Source of the DNA: Oscillospiraceae bacterium
GTDB taxonomy: Bacteria; Bacillota; Clostridia; Oscillospirales; Ruminococcaceae
NCBI GenBank assembly: GCA_022793675.1
Contig: JAAWDH010000016.1
Coordinates: 62,001-126,000, forward strand
Direction: 5' to 3'
DNA: 64,000 nt
Positions 51,216 through 60,162 of this stretch are shown here, one piece after another; positions within the stretch are counted from its first letter, which is position 1; the number at the start of each line of letters is the position of its first letter. A program made the position numbers and the translations under genes. The notes beneath the pieces are model-generated. The model was not told where the DNA came from and searched no databases. It saw only the letters and a program-made list of their open reading frames with translations.

Positions 51216-53078
51216 ATGAAAAACCTAAAAATCGGCAAAAAGCTGCTGCTGACCTTTGGGTCAATCGTTGCGTTGTTCTGTATTTCCATTACCGTAGCCA
51301 TTGTTGGGATGTCCAACATCGGGAATGGGTTTGAACGCTTTTATGACAATACCTATCCTGATATTGTCAAAACAGCGGATCTTTGCCGTTCTTTGCAGAC
51401 TATGGCCAAAGGGATGGCTTTTACAATCCTCAGCGATGACCCCTCAATCCAGCAGACTTATAACGCTGAAAATGAGACTGAACTGCAAAATCTGAAAAAC
51501 GGCCTTGCCAGCCTCCAGAAAAGCTATCCCGGCGATAAGAGCCTGGTATCTGATACGCTGACGCTGCTCAACGAAAGCGAAGTTGCCCGCAGCCAGATTA
51601 CCTCTTTGACGGCGGAAGGCAAAAACACGGAAGCGGCCAATTATTTCTTTAATTCTTATCGTCCGCTATTGGTACAGATGCAGCAGAACCTGATGACCAT
51701 GAACGACGTGATGGTTGCAGAGGGCGGAAACGACTACGACAGCTCCACCAGCGTCCAAGACCTGCTGCTGGGCGGGATGCTGGCCATTGCCGTCGTCGCG
51801 CTGCTGATCACGCTGATTTTGGCTGCACGGCTGACTACGGCGCTTACCAAGCCTATCAACCAACTGGATGCTGCTGCACAGCAGATGGCTAAGGGCGATT
51901 TGAATATTTCTATTTCTTACCAGTCGGAAGATGAACTGGGCGAGCTTTCCGACAGCATCCGCAAAATGGCCAGCATGGTTAAGACGGTTGTCAACGATAC
52001 TGGCCGGCTGCTCCGGGAGATGGCCAACGGCAACTTTGATATCCGTTCGGAACATTATGATGTGTACATCGGCGAATTCGAGACGCTGCTTGCTTCAATC
52101 AGGAAGCTAAATATTGGACTTAGTTCGACCCTTGCCCAGATTAACCAGGCTTCCGACCAGGTTGCTTCCGGTGCAGAACAGGTTTCCTCCGGCGCGCAAG
52201 CGCTGTCCCAGGGCGCTACCGAGCAGGCCAGCGCTGTTGAGGAGCTGGCGGCGACCATCAATGATATTTCGACCCAGGTACAGAGCACGGCAGAAAACGC
52301 CTCGACGGCTGCCTCCAAGGCGCAGGAACTTGGCGCTAAGATGAGCGCCAGCAACGAGCAGATGCAGAGCATGATCCTGGCAATGGATGAGATCAGCAAT
52401 AGCTCGGCCGAGATTGGCAAGATCATCAAGGCAATTGAGGAGATTTCGTTCCAGACCAACATCCTGGCGCTGAATGCTGCGGTTGAGGCGGCCCATGCAG
52501 GCGCTGCGGGCAAAGGCTTTGCGGTTGTTGCCAACGAAGTGCGCGACCTTGCTTCCAAGAGCGCAGAGGCTTCTAAAAACACCACTGCTTTGATTGAAGC
52601 ATCGATTCGCGCGGTAGAAAATGGTACCCAGATTGTGGATTCTACAGCAGTTTCGCTGCGGAAGGCTGTTGAAGATGCCGGCGAAGTTATGGATGTAATT
52701 TCCAAGATTTCGGAAGCCACTACCCAGCAGTCGGTTTCTATCGGCCAAATCACGCTGGGCGTCGACCAGGTTTCCAGCGTTGTTCAGACCACTTCCGCTA
52801 CGGCAGAAGAGAGCGCTGCAGCCAGCGAAGAGCTGTCCAGCCAGGCCCAGCTGCTTAAGGGGTCGGTAACGAAGTTCCATCTGCGCCGCGACGACGGAGC
52901 AGGCGCCATTGCCCCTCCACCCCAAGCTGCGCCTGTTGCCGACAGCTTCAGCAGCTTTGAAAGCGGCTATGATGGCGGTTTCAGCGGCGGGTTTGAAGAG
53001 AACCATGCGGCGTCTGCTGACGTTTCCTACCTGAGCTATGGCGACACAGGGCACTATTCCAGCAATGATAAGTATTGA
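51216..53078 (+). CDS. methyl-accepting chemotaxis protein
   Basis: A 620-residue transmembrane chemoreceptor. TM1 is at about 10-32, a periplasmic four-helix-bundle ligand domain follows to about 185, then TM2 (about 187-210), a HAMP domain, and the long cytoplasmic signalling domain with the conserved hairpin tip (IEEISFQTNILALNAAVEAA). The C-terminal 60 residues are Gly/Tyr/Ser-rich without a CheR-binding pentapeptide. The start at 51216 has a weak GAAAAGAAG. It is the only receptor gene in the window. Confidence 0.95.
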   Translation: MKNLKIGKKLLLTFGSIVALFCISITVAIVGMSNIGNGFERFYDNTYPDIVKTADLCRSLQTMAKGMAFTILSDDPSIQQTYNAENETELQNLKNGLASLQKSYPGDKSLVSDTLTLLNESEVARSQITSLTAEGKNTEAANYFFNSYRPLLVQMQQNLMTMNDVMVAEGGNDYDSSTSVQDLLLGGMLAIAVVALLITLILAARLTTALTKPINQLDAAAQQMAKGDLNISISYQSEDELGELSDSIRKMASMVKTVVNDTGRLLREMANGNFDIRSEHYDVYIGEFETLLASIRKLNIGLSSTLAQINQASDQVASGAEQVSSGAQALSQGATEQASAVEELAATINDISTQVQSTAENASTAASKAQELGAKMSASNEQMQSMILAMDEISNSSAEIGKIIKAIEEISFQTNILALNAAVEAAHAGAAGKGFAVVANEVRDLASKSAEASKNTTALIEASIRAVENGTQIVDSTAVSLRKAVEDAGEVMDVISKISEATTQQSVSIGQITLGVDQVSSVVQTTSATAEESAAASEELSSQAQLLKGSVTKFHLRRDDGAGAIAPPPQAAPVADSFSSFESGYDGGFSGGFEENHAASADVSYLSYGDTGHYSSNDKY

Positions 53079-53100
53079 TTGGACACAATAAATAAAAGGG

Positions 53101-53130
53101 GGCCGCAGCTAAAAGCTGCGGCCTCTTTGT
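53101..53130. terminator. bidirectional terminator between the receptor gene and cheD
   Basis: GGCCGCAGCT (53101-53110) and AGCTGCGGCC (53113-53122) form a ten-pair stem. The plus strand continues with TCTTTGTGTTCTTT, the minus strand with CCCCCTTTTATT. Confidence 0.75.
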
Positions 53131-53143
53131 GTTCTTTGAATTT

Positions 53144-53632
53144 TTAATAGGTCCACTCTCCACGGTTCACCGATTTGATCAGCATAGTGCCGTCTTGTGC
53201 GTGCAAAAATAAGGTACGTCCGTAGTTTTTCCCGGTATCTTCAGCAATAATCGGGATGCGCAGATGCGCCAGCGCCGCCTTGACTGCTGCAACGTTGCGC
53301 TGGCCGATATTGGCCAGCGACGAGTTCCCTTTGCCGGCAAACATCTGCGCGCCGCCTGCAATCTTGGCCTTCAGCACCGTGCGCATCGCGCCGGCCTGTT
53401 CCATCCGCTGCACCAAGATCGGCAGCGCGGTGTTGGCAAATTTAAAACCCATGTTGCCAGTAAGGGCAAAGCCCTGGCTATCAGGCAGCATAATATGGGA
53501 TAGCCCCGCAATTTTCCTGACGTTGTCGTAGAGGCAGATCCCTACGCAGGACCCTAAGGCATAAGTTACCAGAATGTCCGGCGCTTTTACGACGTTTAAA
53601 TCCGATATTCCGACAGTGACTGTCCGGCTCAT
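53144..53632 (-). CDS. cheD: chemoreceptor glutamine deamidase CheD
   Basis: A 162-residue enzyme that deamidates receptor glutamines and partners with CheC. The catalytic Cys C29 lies in TYALGSCVGICLYD and His H46 in LSHIMLPDS; the following KIAGGAQMF region carries the third residue. The ATG overlaps the cheC stop codon (ATGA). The gene ends 20 nt before the terminator. Confidence 0.96.
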   Translation of the reverse strand: MSRTVTVGISDLNVVKAPDILVTYALGSCVGICLYDNVRKIAGLSHIMLPDSQGFALTGNMGFKFANTALPILVQRMEQAGAMRTVLKAKIAGGAQMFAGKGNSSLANIGQRNVAAVKAALAHLRIPIIAEDTGKNYGRTLFLHAQDGTMLIKSVNRGEWTY

Positions 53633-54252
53633 AATTCCAGCCCCAAACTCATCATGATTTTTTTCAGCGAATCCACCTCTGGGATCAGCAGGATATGGCT
53701 GCCGGCCTGTTCGGCGGTGCTGCTGAATTCGTCCTCAATAAAAATGATCTTGTCGCTGATGTTGGCGTAATAGATAGCGGGCACGCTCAGGATAGAGCCC
53801 GCCATATCCACGCACAGGTCAGGTACGCTGATATTGATGTTCAGCCCTGTCAGGGAAGACATGGCGTTAATGTAGGAAGCGGCCATGATATTGCCGACCT
53901 CTTCGATGGCCGACGAGCCCATTTCATCAAGCAGGCCGTCCTCTTCCAAGCTGGTACCCATCAGCGTGTTCAGCACCATATGGGCGAATTCCCGGTTCAG
54001 AAGGAACATGATCATACCACTCACGTCCCCCTCCATCGAAAGCATCAGCCCCACCAGCAGCTGCTCCGGGCCGCCCAGGTTCTGGGTGACTTCTTCATAG
54101 TCTAGGATCCGTACCCTGGGGACAGCAATGTCCACTGGATGGTTAAGCATAGTGGCCAGCGCTGACGCCGCATTGCCGGAACCGATATTGCCGATCTCCC
54201 GCAATACATCCAGATGGGTATCGCTGAGGTCATTATAGTTGTTCAGCTCCAT
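53629..54252 (-). CDS. cheC: CheY-P phosphatase CheC
   Basis: A 207-residue phosphatase for phosphorylated CheY. Both ExxN motifs are visible: E19/N22 in REIGNIGSGNA and E118/N121 in EVGNIMAASY. It acts with CheD in the Bacillus-type adaptation scheme. It overlaps cheD by 4 nt and lies about 90 nt downstream of the FlhP gene end. A promoter inside that gap is possible but not obvious. Confidence 0.96.
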   Translation of the reverse strand: MELNNYNDLSDTHLDVLREIGNIGSGNAASALATMLNHPVDIAVPRVRILDYEEVTQNLGGPEQLLVGLMLSMEGDVSGMIMFLLNREFAHMVLNTLMGTSLEEDGLLDEMGSSAIEEVGNIMAASYINAMSSLTGLNINISVPDLCVDMAGSILSVPAIYYANISDKIIFIEDEFSSTAEQAGSHILLIPEVDSLKKIMMSLGLEL

Positions 54253-54342
54253 AATAATCCACGCAATATCAGGCTACTGGTACTTTGGCACGCCCTATCC
54301 AGCCTGATATTGTTCCTTTCTTTGTAATCTTTTCCGCAGTTT

Positions 54343-55122
54343 TTACCTTCTCAGCCCACTGACGGTCTGCTCTATCTCGTCAGAAGTCTGGACAACCCGG
54401 GCACAAAGCTGATAGGCCCGCTGCGCGGCAATCAGGTCGGCCATTTCGTCGGCCAAAGAAGTGGCAGAGTTTTCCAGATAGGTCTGCAAAAGCTCGTAAT
54501 TTTCAGTATCCGCCCGGATTGGACGGCCAGAAAGCGTATTTGTACGGTACATATTATTAGAGGCTGATTCCAGCCCGCCGGGGTGATCAAATTCAAAAAC
54601 GCCGATCTGATCCTTCAGCACAGCGTAGTCAATTTCTTTGGTGGTATTGGTGTGCTCTGTCCCGTCGGCCGAGGTCGTACCGGTAGTGTGGGTTATGTAG
54701 GTGGCTGCGATATGGTCGCCGTTGCGGTCCAGCACATAGCCGCCGTTTTTGGATGTCAGGTAAAGGTCTTCCCCTTCTACGCTCCAGGAGAAAGCGCCGT
54801 CGCGGGTATAGAGCCGCTCGCCGTCTACTTCCAGCGCGAACAACCCTTCGCCGACAATGGCAAAGTCCAATTGGTTGCCAGTGTTACGGGGGCTGCCTTG
54901 GTTGAAGAGCATCCCTTGTCCAACTGCCCGTACGCCGCCGCCGGACAGGGGATCACTCTCAGCTTTGACGTACATTTCATCGCTGAGCAGGGTTTGGAAG
55001 GAAGCGACCTCCGGCTTATAGCCATAGGTGTTGATGTTGGCGAGGTTGTTGCCGACGGTATCCATAACACGCTGCGTTGCGATCAGCCCGGAAGCGCCGG
55101 CATAGAAAGAGGGTTTCATCAT
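54343..55122 (-). CDS. flagellar distal rod / hook-basal body protein (FlhP-like)
   Basis: A 259-residue rod protein of the FlgF/FlgG family, similar to Bacillus FlhP. The N-terminal rod motif (VGNNLANINTYGYKPEVASFQ) and C-terminal FlgG-type region (EMADLIAAQRAYQLCARVVQTSDE) are typical. It stands directly after the FlhO-like gene. AGGAGGATAAGCC lies before the ATG. Confidence 0.92.
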   Translation of the reverse strand: MMKPSFYAGASGLIATQRVMDTVGNNLANINTYGYKPEVASFQTLLSDEMYVKAESDPLSGGGVRAVGQGMLFNQGSPRNTGNQLDFAIVGEGLFALEVDGERLYTRDGAFSWSVEGEDLYLTSKNGGYVLDRNGDHIAATYITHTTGTTSADGTEHTNTTKEIDYAVLKDQIGVFEFDHPGGLESASNNMYRTNTLSGRPIRADTENYELLQTYLENSATSLADEMADLIAAQRAYQLCARVVQTSDEIEQTVSGLRR

Positions 55123-55142
55123 AATGGCTTATCCTCCTTTGG

Positions 55143-55886
55143 TTATATCGCTGCAATCTGCGAGGTTTTGCGGTCCATAGAATCGATGATTTGGAAAGCT
55201 GAGCTACAGTTGCGGAAAGCGTTCTGTGCTTCCATCAGCAGGGTCATTTCCCGGTTGGCATCGACGTTGGAGAGTTCCAAGCTCCCCTGCACCACCCGAT
55301 AGCCGTCCGAATCGGTCAGCGCGCCGCCGTCTACAGCGCGGAACAGGCCATTATCCAGCTTTTCCAGCTCGGTGCCCTCCTGCGGAACTAGGATTTGCAG
55401 CGTATCCAGTGTTCCCCAAGCATCCACCAGCGTCCCGTCCTCGCGAACGTCGAATTTTTCAGTCTCCAGCAGGATCCGGCCATTGTGGCCCATCACATAA
55501 CCGAAGTCTGGCAACACTAGGTAGCCGTCCTCGTCCATGTTGAACTGGCCGTTGCGGGTTAAGTAGATCTGGCCGTCGGCCCCAGAGATTGCATAATAGC
55601 CGGGGCCATCGATGGCCATATCCATATCCCGGTCAGTGGCTTTGATAACCCCGGAGTCAAACAGCGGGGTAACCTCTTCCACGGTAGAAACCGGTTTGCC
55701 GACGCCGAAAGTACCCATAGCAAGGGCCTCCTGACGGCTTTGCAGCTCCATTTCAAAGGCCGAGGTCACCAAGCGGCTGGCGCGGTAGCCAGGGGTCTGG
55801 GAATTGACCAGGTTGCTGCCTAGAACGTCCAGCTCGCGCTGGCGGGTCAGCAGGCCGGATGCGATGGTGTAAAAGCCTGTTAACAT
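55143..55886 (-). CDS. flagellar distal rod / hook-basal body protein (FlhO-like)
   Basis: A 247-residue rod protein of the FlgF/FlgG family, similar to Bacillus FlhO. The N-terminus (MLTGFYTIASGLLTRQRELDVLGSNLVNSQTPGYR) and the C-terminus (NREMTLLMEAQNAFRNCSSAFQ) match. It follows the flagellar sigma factor gene by 20 nt and precedes the FlhP-like gene. Confidence 0.92.
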   Translation of the reverse strand: MLTGFYTIASGLLTRQRELDVLGSNLVNSQTPGYRASRLVTSAFEMELQSRQEALAMGTFGVGKPVSTVEEVTPLFDSGVIKATDRDMDMAIDGPGYYAISGADGQIYLTRNGQFNMDEDGYLVLPDFGYVMGHNGRILLETEKFDVREDGTLVDAWGTLDTLQILVPQEGTELEKLDNGLFRAVDGGALTDSDGYRVVQGSLELSNVDANREMTLLMEAQNAFRNCSSAFQIIDSMDRKTSQIAAI

Positions 55887-55906
55887 ATTGTGTTTCCTCC
55901 TGTTTG

Positions 55907-56695
55907 TCAGCTCATATAGTCCTTCAGCACTGCCTGCAGCTTTTCCAAGGCAGCAGTGCGGATCTGAGAGATGCGCTGCTGAGTTAAATTCAGCACCTGG
56001 CCAATCTCCCGCAGGTTTAGATTTTCATAATAACAAAGGGTGATAACCTGTTTTTCCTTAGGGGAGAGCCGGTCAATGGCGTCCGCCAGCACATGGCGCA
56101 GCTCCTCGTCGAGCAGATTTTTTTCGATGTCGTCCTCGCCGGTCTCGCTGCTCTGGACGCTGTAGAGCTTATCGACCTCGCTGCCGTATTTCTGCTCCAT
56201 CAGCTCTTCAAAGGAGACAGTTTCGACCATTGAAATCTGGTATTGGTACTGGCTAAGCTTTTTCTCGCTGATGCCAAGATATTCCGCCAGCTCCTTTTGG
56301 CTGGGGCGACGTCCCAGTGCCTGGGTCAGGTAATCGTCGCCGTTTTTGATCTTCTTGCGGAATTCGCGCGCCTGATTGGGCAGCCATTTTTGCTTACGCA
56401 TATAGTTGATCAGCGCGCCGCGGATATTGGTGAAGAAAAAGGTATTGAACTTAATTCCCCGGTCGGGATCAAACCTCTCTATACAGTTTATCAACGCAAG
56501 TATGCCTTCATTAAAGAAGTCTTCTATAGGAATATCAGACAATAAGATTGACCGCATACTGTAAATTGCCACATTGACATATTTGCTGTAATGCAGCACC
56601 AGCTGGTTGCGCAGCTCCACGCTGCCGGTTTTTTTATATTGCCGCATCAGGCCTTCCGGATCGGCGACTTCGTTGTCGGAAATCTGCTTTCTCAT
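55907..56695 (-). CDS. flagellar RNA polymerase sigma factor (sigma-28 / SigD-like)
   Basis: A 262-residue sigma factor of the FliA/SigD class. Region 2 includes the promoter-binding segment ILLSDIPIEDFFNEGILALINCIERFD with the FNTFFFTNIRGALINYMR stretch; region 3 is YLGISEKKLSQYQYQ, and region 4 shows the helix-turn-helix ENLNLREIGQVLNLTQQRISQI. FlgM (33106-33459) is its anti-sigma factor. The start at 56695 has AGGAGG nine nt upstream; the frame is open further upstream only because it runs through the repeat. It is followed by flhO-flhP-cheC-cheD. Confidence 0.92.
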   Translation of the reverse strand: MRKQISDNEVADPEGLMRQYKKTGSVELRNQLVLHYSKYVNVAIYSMRSILLSDIPIEDFFNEGILALINCIERFDPDRGIKFNTFFFTNIRGALINYMRKQKWLPNQAREFRKKIKNGDDYLTQALGRRPSQKELAEYLGISEKKLSQYQYQISMVETVSFEELMEQKYGSEVDKLYSVQSSETGEDDIEKNLLDEELRHVLADAIDRLSPKEKQVITLCYYENLNLREIGQVLNLTQQRISQIRTAALEKLQAVLKDYMS

Positions 56696-56723
56696 TGTCC
56701 AATACCTCCTTTCTTGGGGACAC

Positions 56724-56897
56724 CCGCTTTCTGAAGAAAGCTTGGCAAAGACTTTTATTCGCCAGGATACCTGCCTGCGCAGCCATAAAACCCTACTGCG
56801 ACGAAATGCTGCCACTTTCTGAAGAAAGCTTGGCAAAGACTTTCATTCGCCAGGATACCTGCCTGCGCAGCCATAAAACCCTACTGCGACGAAACGC
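56724..56897. repeat. palindromic intergenic repeat, copies 9a and 9b in tandem
   Basis: Two half units repeated head to tail with a period of 88 bp; the two copies are almost identical across about 80 bp. Each reads CTTTCTGAAGAAAGC, TTGGCAAAGACTTTTATTCGCC, AGGATACCTGCC, ending in CCCTACTGCGACGAAA. They lie between flhA and the sigma factor gene on the minus strand. Confidence 0.9.
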
Positions 56898-57037
56898 CGC
56901 TAAACGCGACAGAAACGTCCTGAATCCCTGTTTATTCAATAGAATCCGCATCGATAAGTAGAATTGACAAGGGATTATACTAAAGGTACTTCTCTGCCGC
57001 AGATGGACTTACCATATAGGGCCTTAGCGAATCAAAC

Positions 57038-59083
57038 TCAAAGCTCAATGTTGCCCAGCGCCTGCACTTGTACCGAAGTGTCAATATCGTTAAAGGACAG
57101 CACTACAACGTCGGGGTAGAACTGGTCTAGGAGTTTTTTGAAATAGACCCGTACCACTGGCGAGGTCAGGACGATTGGCACCTGCACTACTTTTTTTACC
57201 TGGTTTAGTGTATCCGTTGCGGCTGAGATAATCCGCTGGATCATTTCCGGCTCTAGGGCCAAGTAAGCGCCGCCTTCGATGCGTTTAACACTTTTGAGGA
57301 TGGCGTCTTCGATCTGATTGTCAAGGCTGACGACTTTCATCTGCCCTGCTTCAGAGAAGCGGTGGGTAATGGTGCGTTTGAGGGCCTGGCGTACATATTC
57401 AGTGACCATGTCGTTATCTTTGACAGTGGGGGCATAGTCGGAAATGGTTTCGAGGATGGTTTCCATGTCCAGAATCGGCACGCCCTCCCGTAAGAGATTC
57501 CGCAGGATCTTTTGCAGCTCGCCTACCGAAATGATACCAGGGACAATGTCGTCGACGGTCGTGTCACCAATACTGCGCTTGAGGTTGTCAAGCATCCGCT
57601 TGACTTCCTGGCGGGTCAACAGCTCGTAAGCGTGAACGCGGATCAGCTCAGAAAGGTGTGTAATGATGACGGAAGTCGGGTCGATTAAGGTATAGCCAGC
57701 CATTTCAGCCCGTACCTTCTTGTCGCCGCTGATCCATTTGGCCGGCATCCCAAAGGCTGGGTCGACAGTGTCAATACCTTCGACATCGTCAGCCATCAGC
57801 TCGGAAGGCGCTAAGGCCAGGTAATGGTCGACCAGCACGTCGCCCAGCGCAATCCGCTCGCCTTTGAGCTTGATTTCGTATTGGTTGGGGTTCAGCTGGC
57901 TGCCATCGGTCAAACGCACGGAGGGGATGACCATCCCCATCTCGTCGGCAAACTGCTTACGCAGCAGCACGATACGGTCTAGGAAATGGCTGGCGCTGCC
58001 TTGGTCGGCCAGCGACAAGAGGCTGTAGCCCATTTGAATGCCGATTGGGTCCACGTTAAGCAGGCCATAAACGTTATCAAGGTTTTTATAGAAGTCTACC
58101 TCGCTGGTGATTTCCTCGGTTACCGGCAGCGCTTCCTCTACGGGCACCGCACGCTTGGCTTTGCGCAGCAGCATGACGCCTAAAGTAATCAGCATAGCGG
58201 AAATGATGGTTACCTGCAGCACCGGGAAGCCGATAAAGCAGAGGAATGGCAGAACTGCACCAGCAATAATCATGACCATTGGCTGGCCGGTGAACTGCCG
58301 CAGCACATCGCTGTTCAAATCGGCTTCCGAGCCGGACCGGGTGACCAGCATACCAGTGGCCACCGAGATCAGCAGGGCGGGAATCTGGCTCATCAGGCCG
58401 TCGCCGACGGTGGATGTGAAATAGGTGTTGAAAACGTCGGCTTCGCCGTTTAACATACCCACTAGGAGGCCGCCTACAAGGTTTATCAGGGTGATGATAA
58501 TGGAAATAATGGCGTCGCCCTTAACAAACTTGGAAGCACCGTCCATGGAACCGAAAAAGTCGGCTTCACGCTGGATCTTGCTCCGACGGTCCCGGGCCTG
58601 CTGCTCGTCAATCAGGCCGGAGCTTAAATCGGCGTCGATGGCCATCTGTTTGCCCGGCATGGCGTCCAAAGTGAAACGGGCCGATACCTCGGCGACACGT
58701 TCCGAACCTTTGGTGATGACGATGAACTGTACCAAGACGATGATCAGGAAGATGACCAAGCCCACGACCACATTCCCGCGGATAACGAATTGACCGAAGG
58801 TGTTGACCACCTCGCCGGCGTAACCGCTGTTGGTCAGGATGGACCGGGTGGAGGAGACGTTAAGGCTCAGCCGGAATATCGTCGTAATCAGCAAAAGGGA
58901 GGGGTAAATCGAAAACTCCAGCGTTTCCTTGATATACATCGTGATCAGCAGGATAATTAGGGAGAGAGAAAGATTCAGGATAAACAGAAAGTCCAGAATC
59001 TGCGGGCTCATTGGGATAATCAACGAGGCCACAATCACGATTACGAAGACCGTGATGATATTGTCGAATATCTTTAGCTTCAT
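57038..59083 (-). CDS. flhA: flagellar export protein FlhA
   Basis: A 681-residue polytopic membrane protein, the core of the flagellar type III export gate. About eight hydrophobic segments lie in the first 320 residues, with the FHIPEP-type loop DAMPGKQMAIDADLSSGLI; the C-terminal cytoplasmic domain follows. It docks chaperone-substrate complexes. The start is one base after the flhB stop, the usual flhB-flhA order. flhF and flhG are not downstream; the gene ends about 135 nt from repeat 9. Confidence 0.97.
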   Translation of the reverse strand: MKLKIFDNIITVFVIVIVASLIIPMSPQILDFLFILNLSLSLIILLITMYIKETLEFSIYPSLLLITTIFRLSLNVSSTRSILTNSGYAGEVVNTFGQFVIRGNVVVGLVIFLIIVLVQFIVITKGSERVAEVSARFTLDAMPGKQMAIDADLSSGLIDEQQARDRRSKIQREADFFGSMDGASKFVKGDAIISIIITLINLVGGLLVGMLNGEADVFNTYFTSTVGDGLMSQIPALLISVATGMLVTRSGSEADLNSDVLRQFTGQPMVMIIAGAVLPFLCFIGFPVLQVTIISAMLITLGVMLLRKAKRAVPVEEALPVTEEITSEVDFYKNLDNVYGLLNVDPIGIQMGYSLLSLADQGSASHFLDRIVLLRKQFADEMGMVIPSVRLTDGSQLNPNQYEIKLKGERIALGDVLVDHYLALAPSELMADDVEGIDTVDPAFGMPAKWISGDKKVRAEMAGYTLIDPTSVIITHLSELIRVHAYELLTRQEVKRMLDNLKRSIGDTTVDDIVPGIISVGELQKILRNLLREGVPILDMETILETISDYAPTVKDNDMVTEYVRQALKRTITHRFSEAGQMKVVSLDNQIEDAILKSVKRIEGGAYLALEPEMIQRIISAATDTLNQVKKVVQVPIVLTSPVVRVYFKKLLDQFYPDVVVLSFNDIDTSVQVQALGNIEL

Positions 59084-60145
59084 CTACTTTAAATCCTTCT
59101 TCTTCAGGCTGTATACAAAGGCGAGCACCTGGGCGATCGCCTGGTAGAACTTCTCGGGGATCTCTTCGTCCACATCCACCGCGTCGTAAAGGGCGCGGGC
59201 CAGCGGGCGGTTTTCGGTGACATAAACGCCGTGCTCTTCAGCGACGGCTACGATCCGCAGTGCCAAGCTGTCCATCCCTTTGGCCACCACCACAGGGGCG
59301 ATATTCTCATCAGGGTTATAGCGGATGGCTACGGCGAAATGGGTCGGGTTACGGATAACCACGTCGGCGCCGGGGACGCTCTGCATCATACGCTGACGGG
59401 CGCGCTGCTGCTGGGCTGAACGCTGACGGCCCTTGATTTGGGGGTCGCCTTCCGTCTGTTTGTATTCTTCTTTGATGTCCTGTTTGCTCATGCGCAGGTT
59501 CTTTTCGTACTCCCACCACTGATAGAAATAGTCTGCAGCCGCCAGCACCACGAAGGCGATACTGGCTTGCAGGGCAATGTCCCAGATAGCGTTTGCGGTC
59601 TTGAAGATCGCTTCCTGGGGCGCCATATCCATCAGCCGTGGCAGCAAGAGGATCTCCTGTTGCAGCACCTGGTAGATGACGATGCCGAGCACGATGATCT
59701 TGACCAGCGATTTTAAGAGATCTACGGCGCTGCGCATCGAAAACATCTTTTTAAAGCCGTTTAGAGGGCTTAGGCGGTTGGCTTTGAAGCCAATACTTTT
59801 AAAGGTGACCAAAAGCCTTGTCTGGGCCATTGTCAGCATGATTGCCGTAAAGCCGCAGATCAGCAGCAGCGGCAGCGCCGTTTTAGCGAAGACGATGCAG
59901 GCTTCTACGAAAAAGACCTTCATGTCCCCTTCGGTCAGCGTCGTTTTGGCAGCGCCCATTGAAAGGTACTTTTGGGTCATATCTTGGAGGTTGGTGAAAA
60001 TCCAAGGGCCAAGCAGTTTCAACGAGGAAAAGGAAACCAGCAGCGAGGCGGTCGTGATGGCCTCCTGGCTTAGGAAGACGTTACCTTTTTTGCGTTCGTC
60101 TTGTTTTCGTTTCGGTGTCGCCTTCTCGGTTTTCTCGCCGGCCAT
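59084..60145 (-). CDS. flhB: flagellar export protein FlhB
   Basis: A 353-residue export-switch protein with four hydrophobic segments and a cytoplasmic C-terminal domain that self-cleaves. The cleavage motif NPTH is at residues 266-269 (IRNPTHFAVAIRYNPDE), and the AARG-type tail follows. It switches export from hook to filament substrates. AAGGAGG lies before the ATG. It is the third of the fliP-fliQ-fliR-flhB-flhA run. Confidence 0.97.
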   Translation of the reverse strand: MAGEKTEKATPKRKQDERKKGNVFLSQEAITTASLLVSFSSLKLLGPWIFTNLQDMTQKYLSMGAAKTTLTEGDMKVFFVEACIVFAKTALPLLLICGFTAIMLTMAQTRLLVTFKSIGFKANRLSPLNGFKKMFSMRSAVDLLKSLVKIIVLGIVIYQVLQQEILLLPRLMDMAPQEAIFKTANAIWDIALQASIAFVVLAAADYFYQWWEYEKNLRMSKQDIKEEYKQTEGDPQIKGRQRSAQQQRARQRMMQSVPGADVVIRNPTHFAVAIRYNPDENIAPVVVAKGMDSLALRIVAVAEEHGVYVTENRPLARALYDAVDVDEEIPEKFYQAIAQVLAFVYSLKKKDLK

Positions 60146-60162
60146 GGGATTTCACCACCTCC

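Noticed and set aside
55907..56836. The full open frame of the sigma factor starting at 56836
   Set aside because: The first 47 codons run through the palindromic repeat; a strong AGGAGG site supports the start at 56695.
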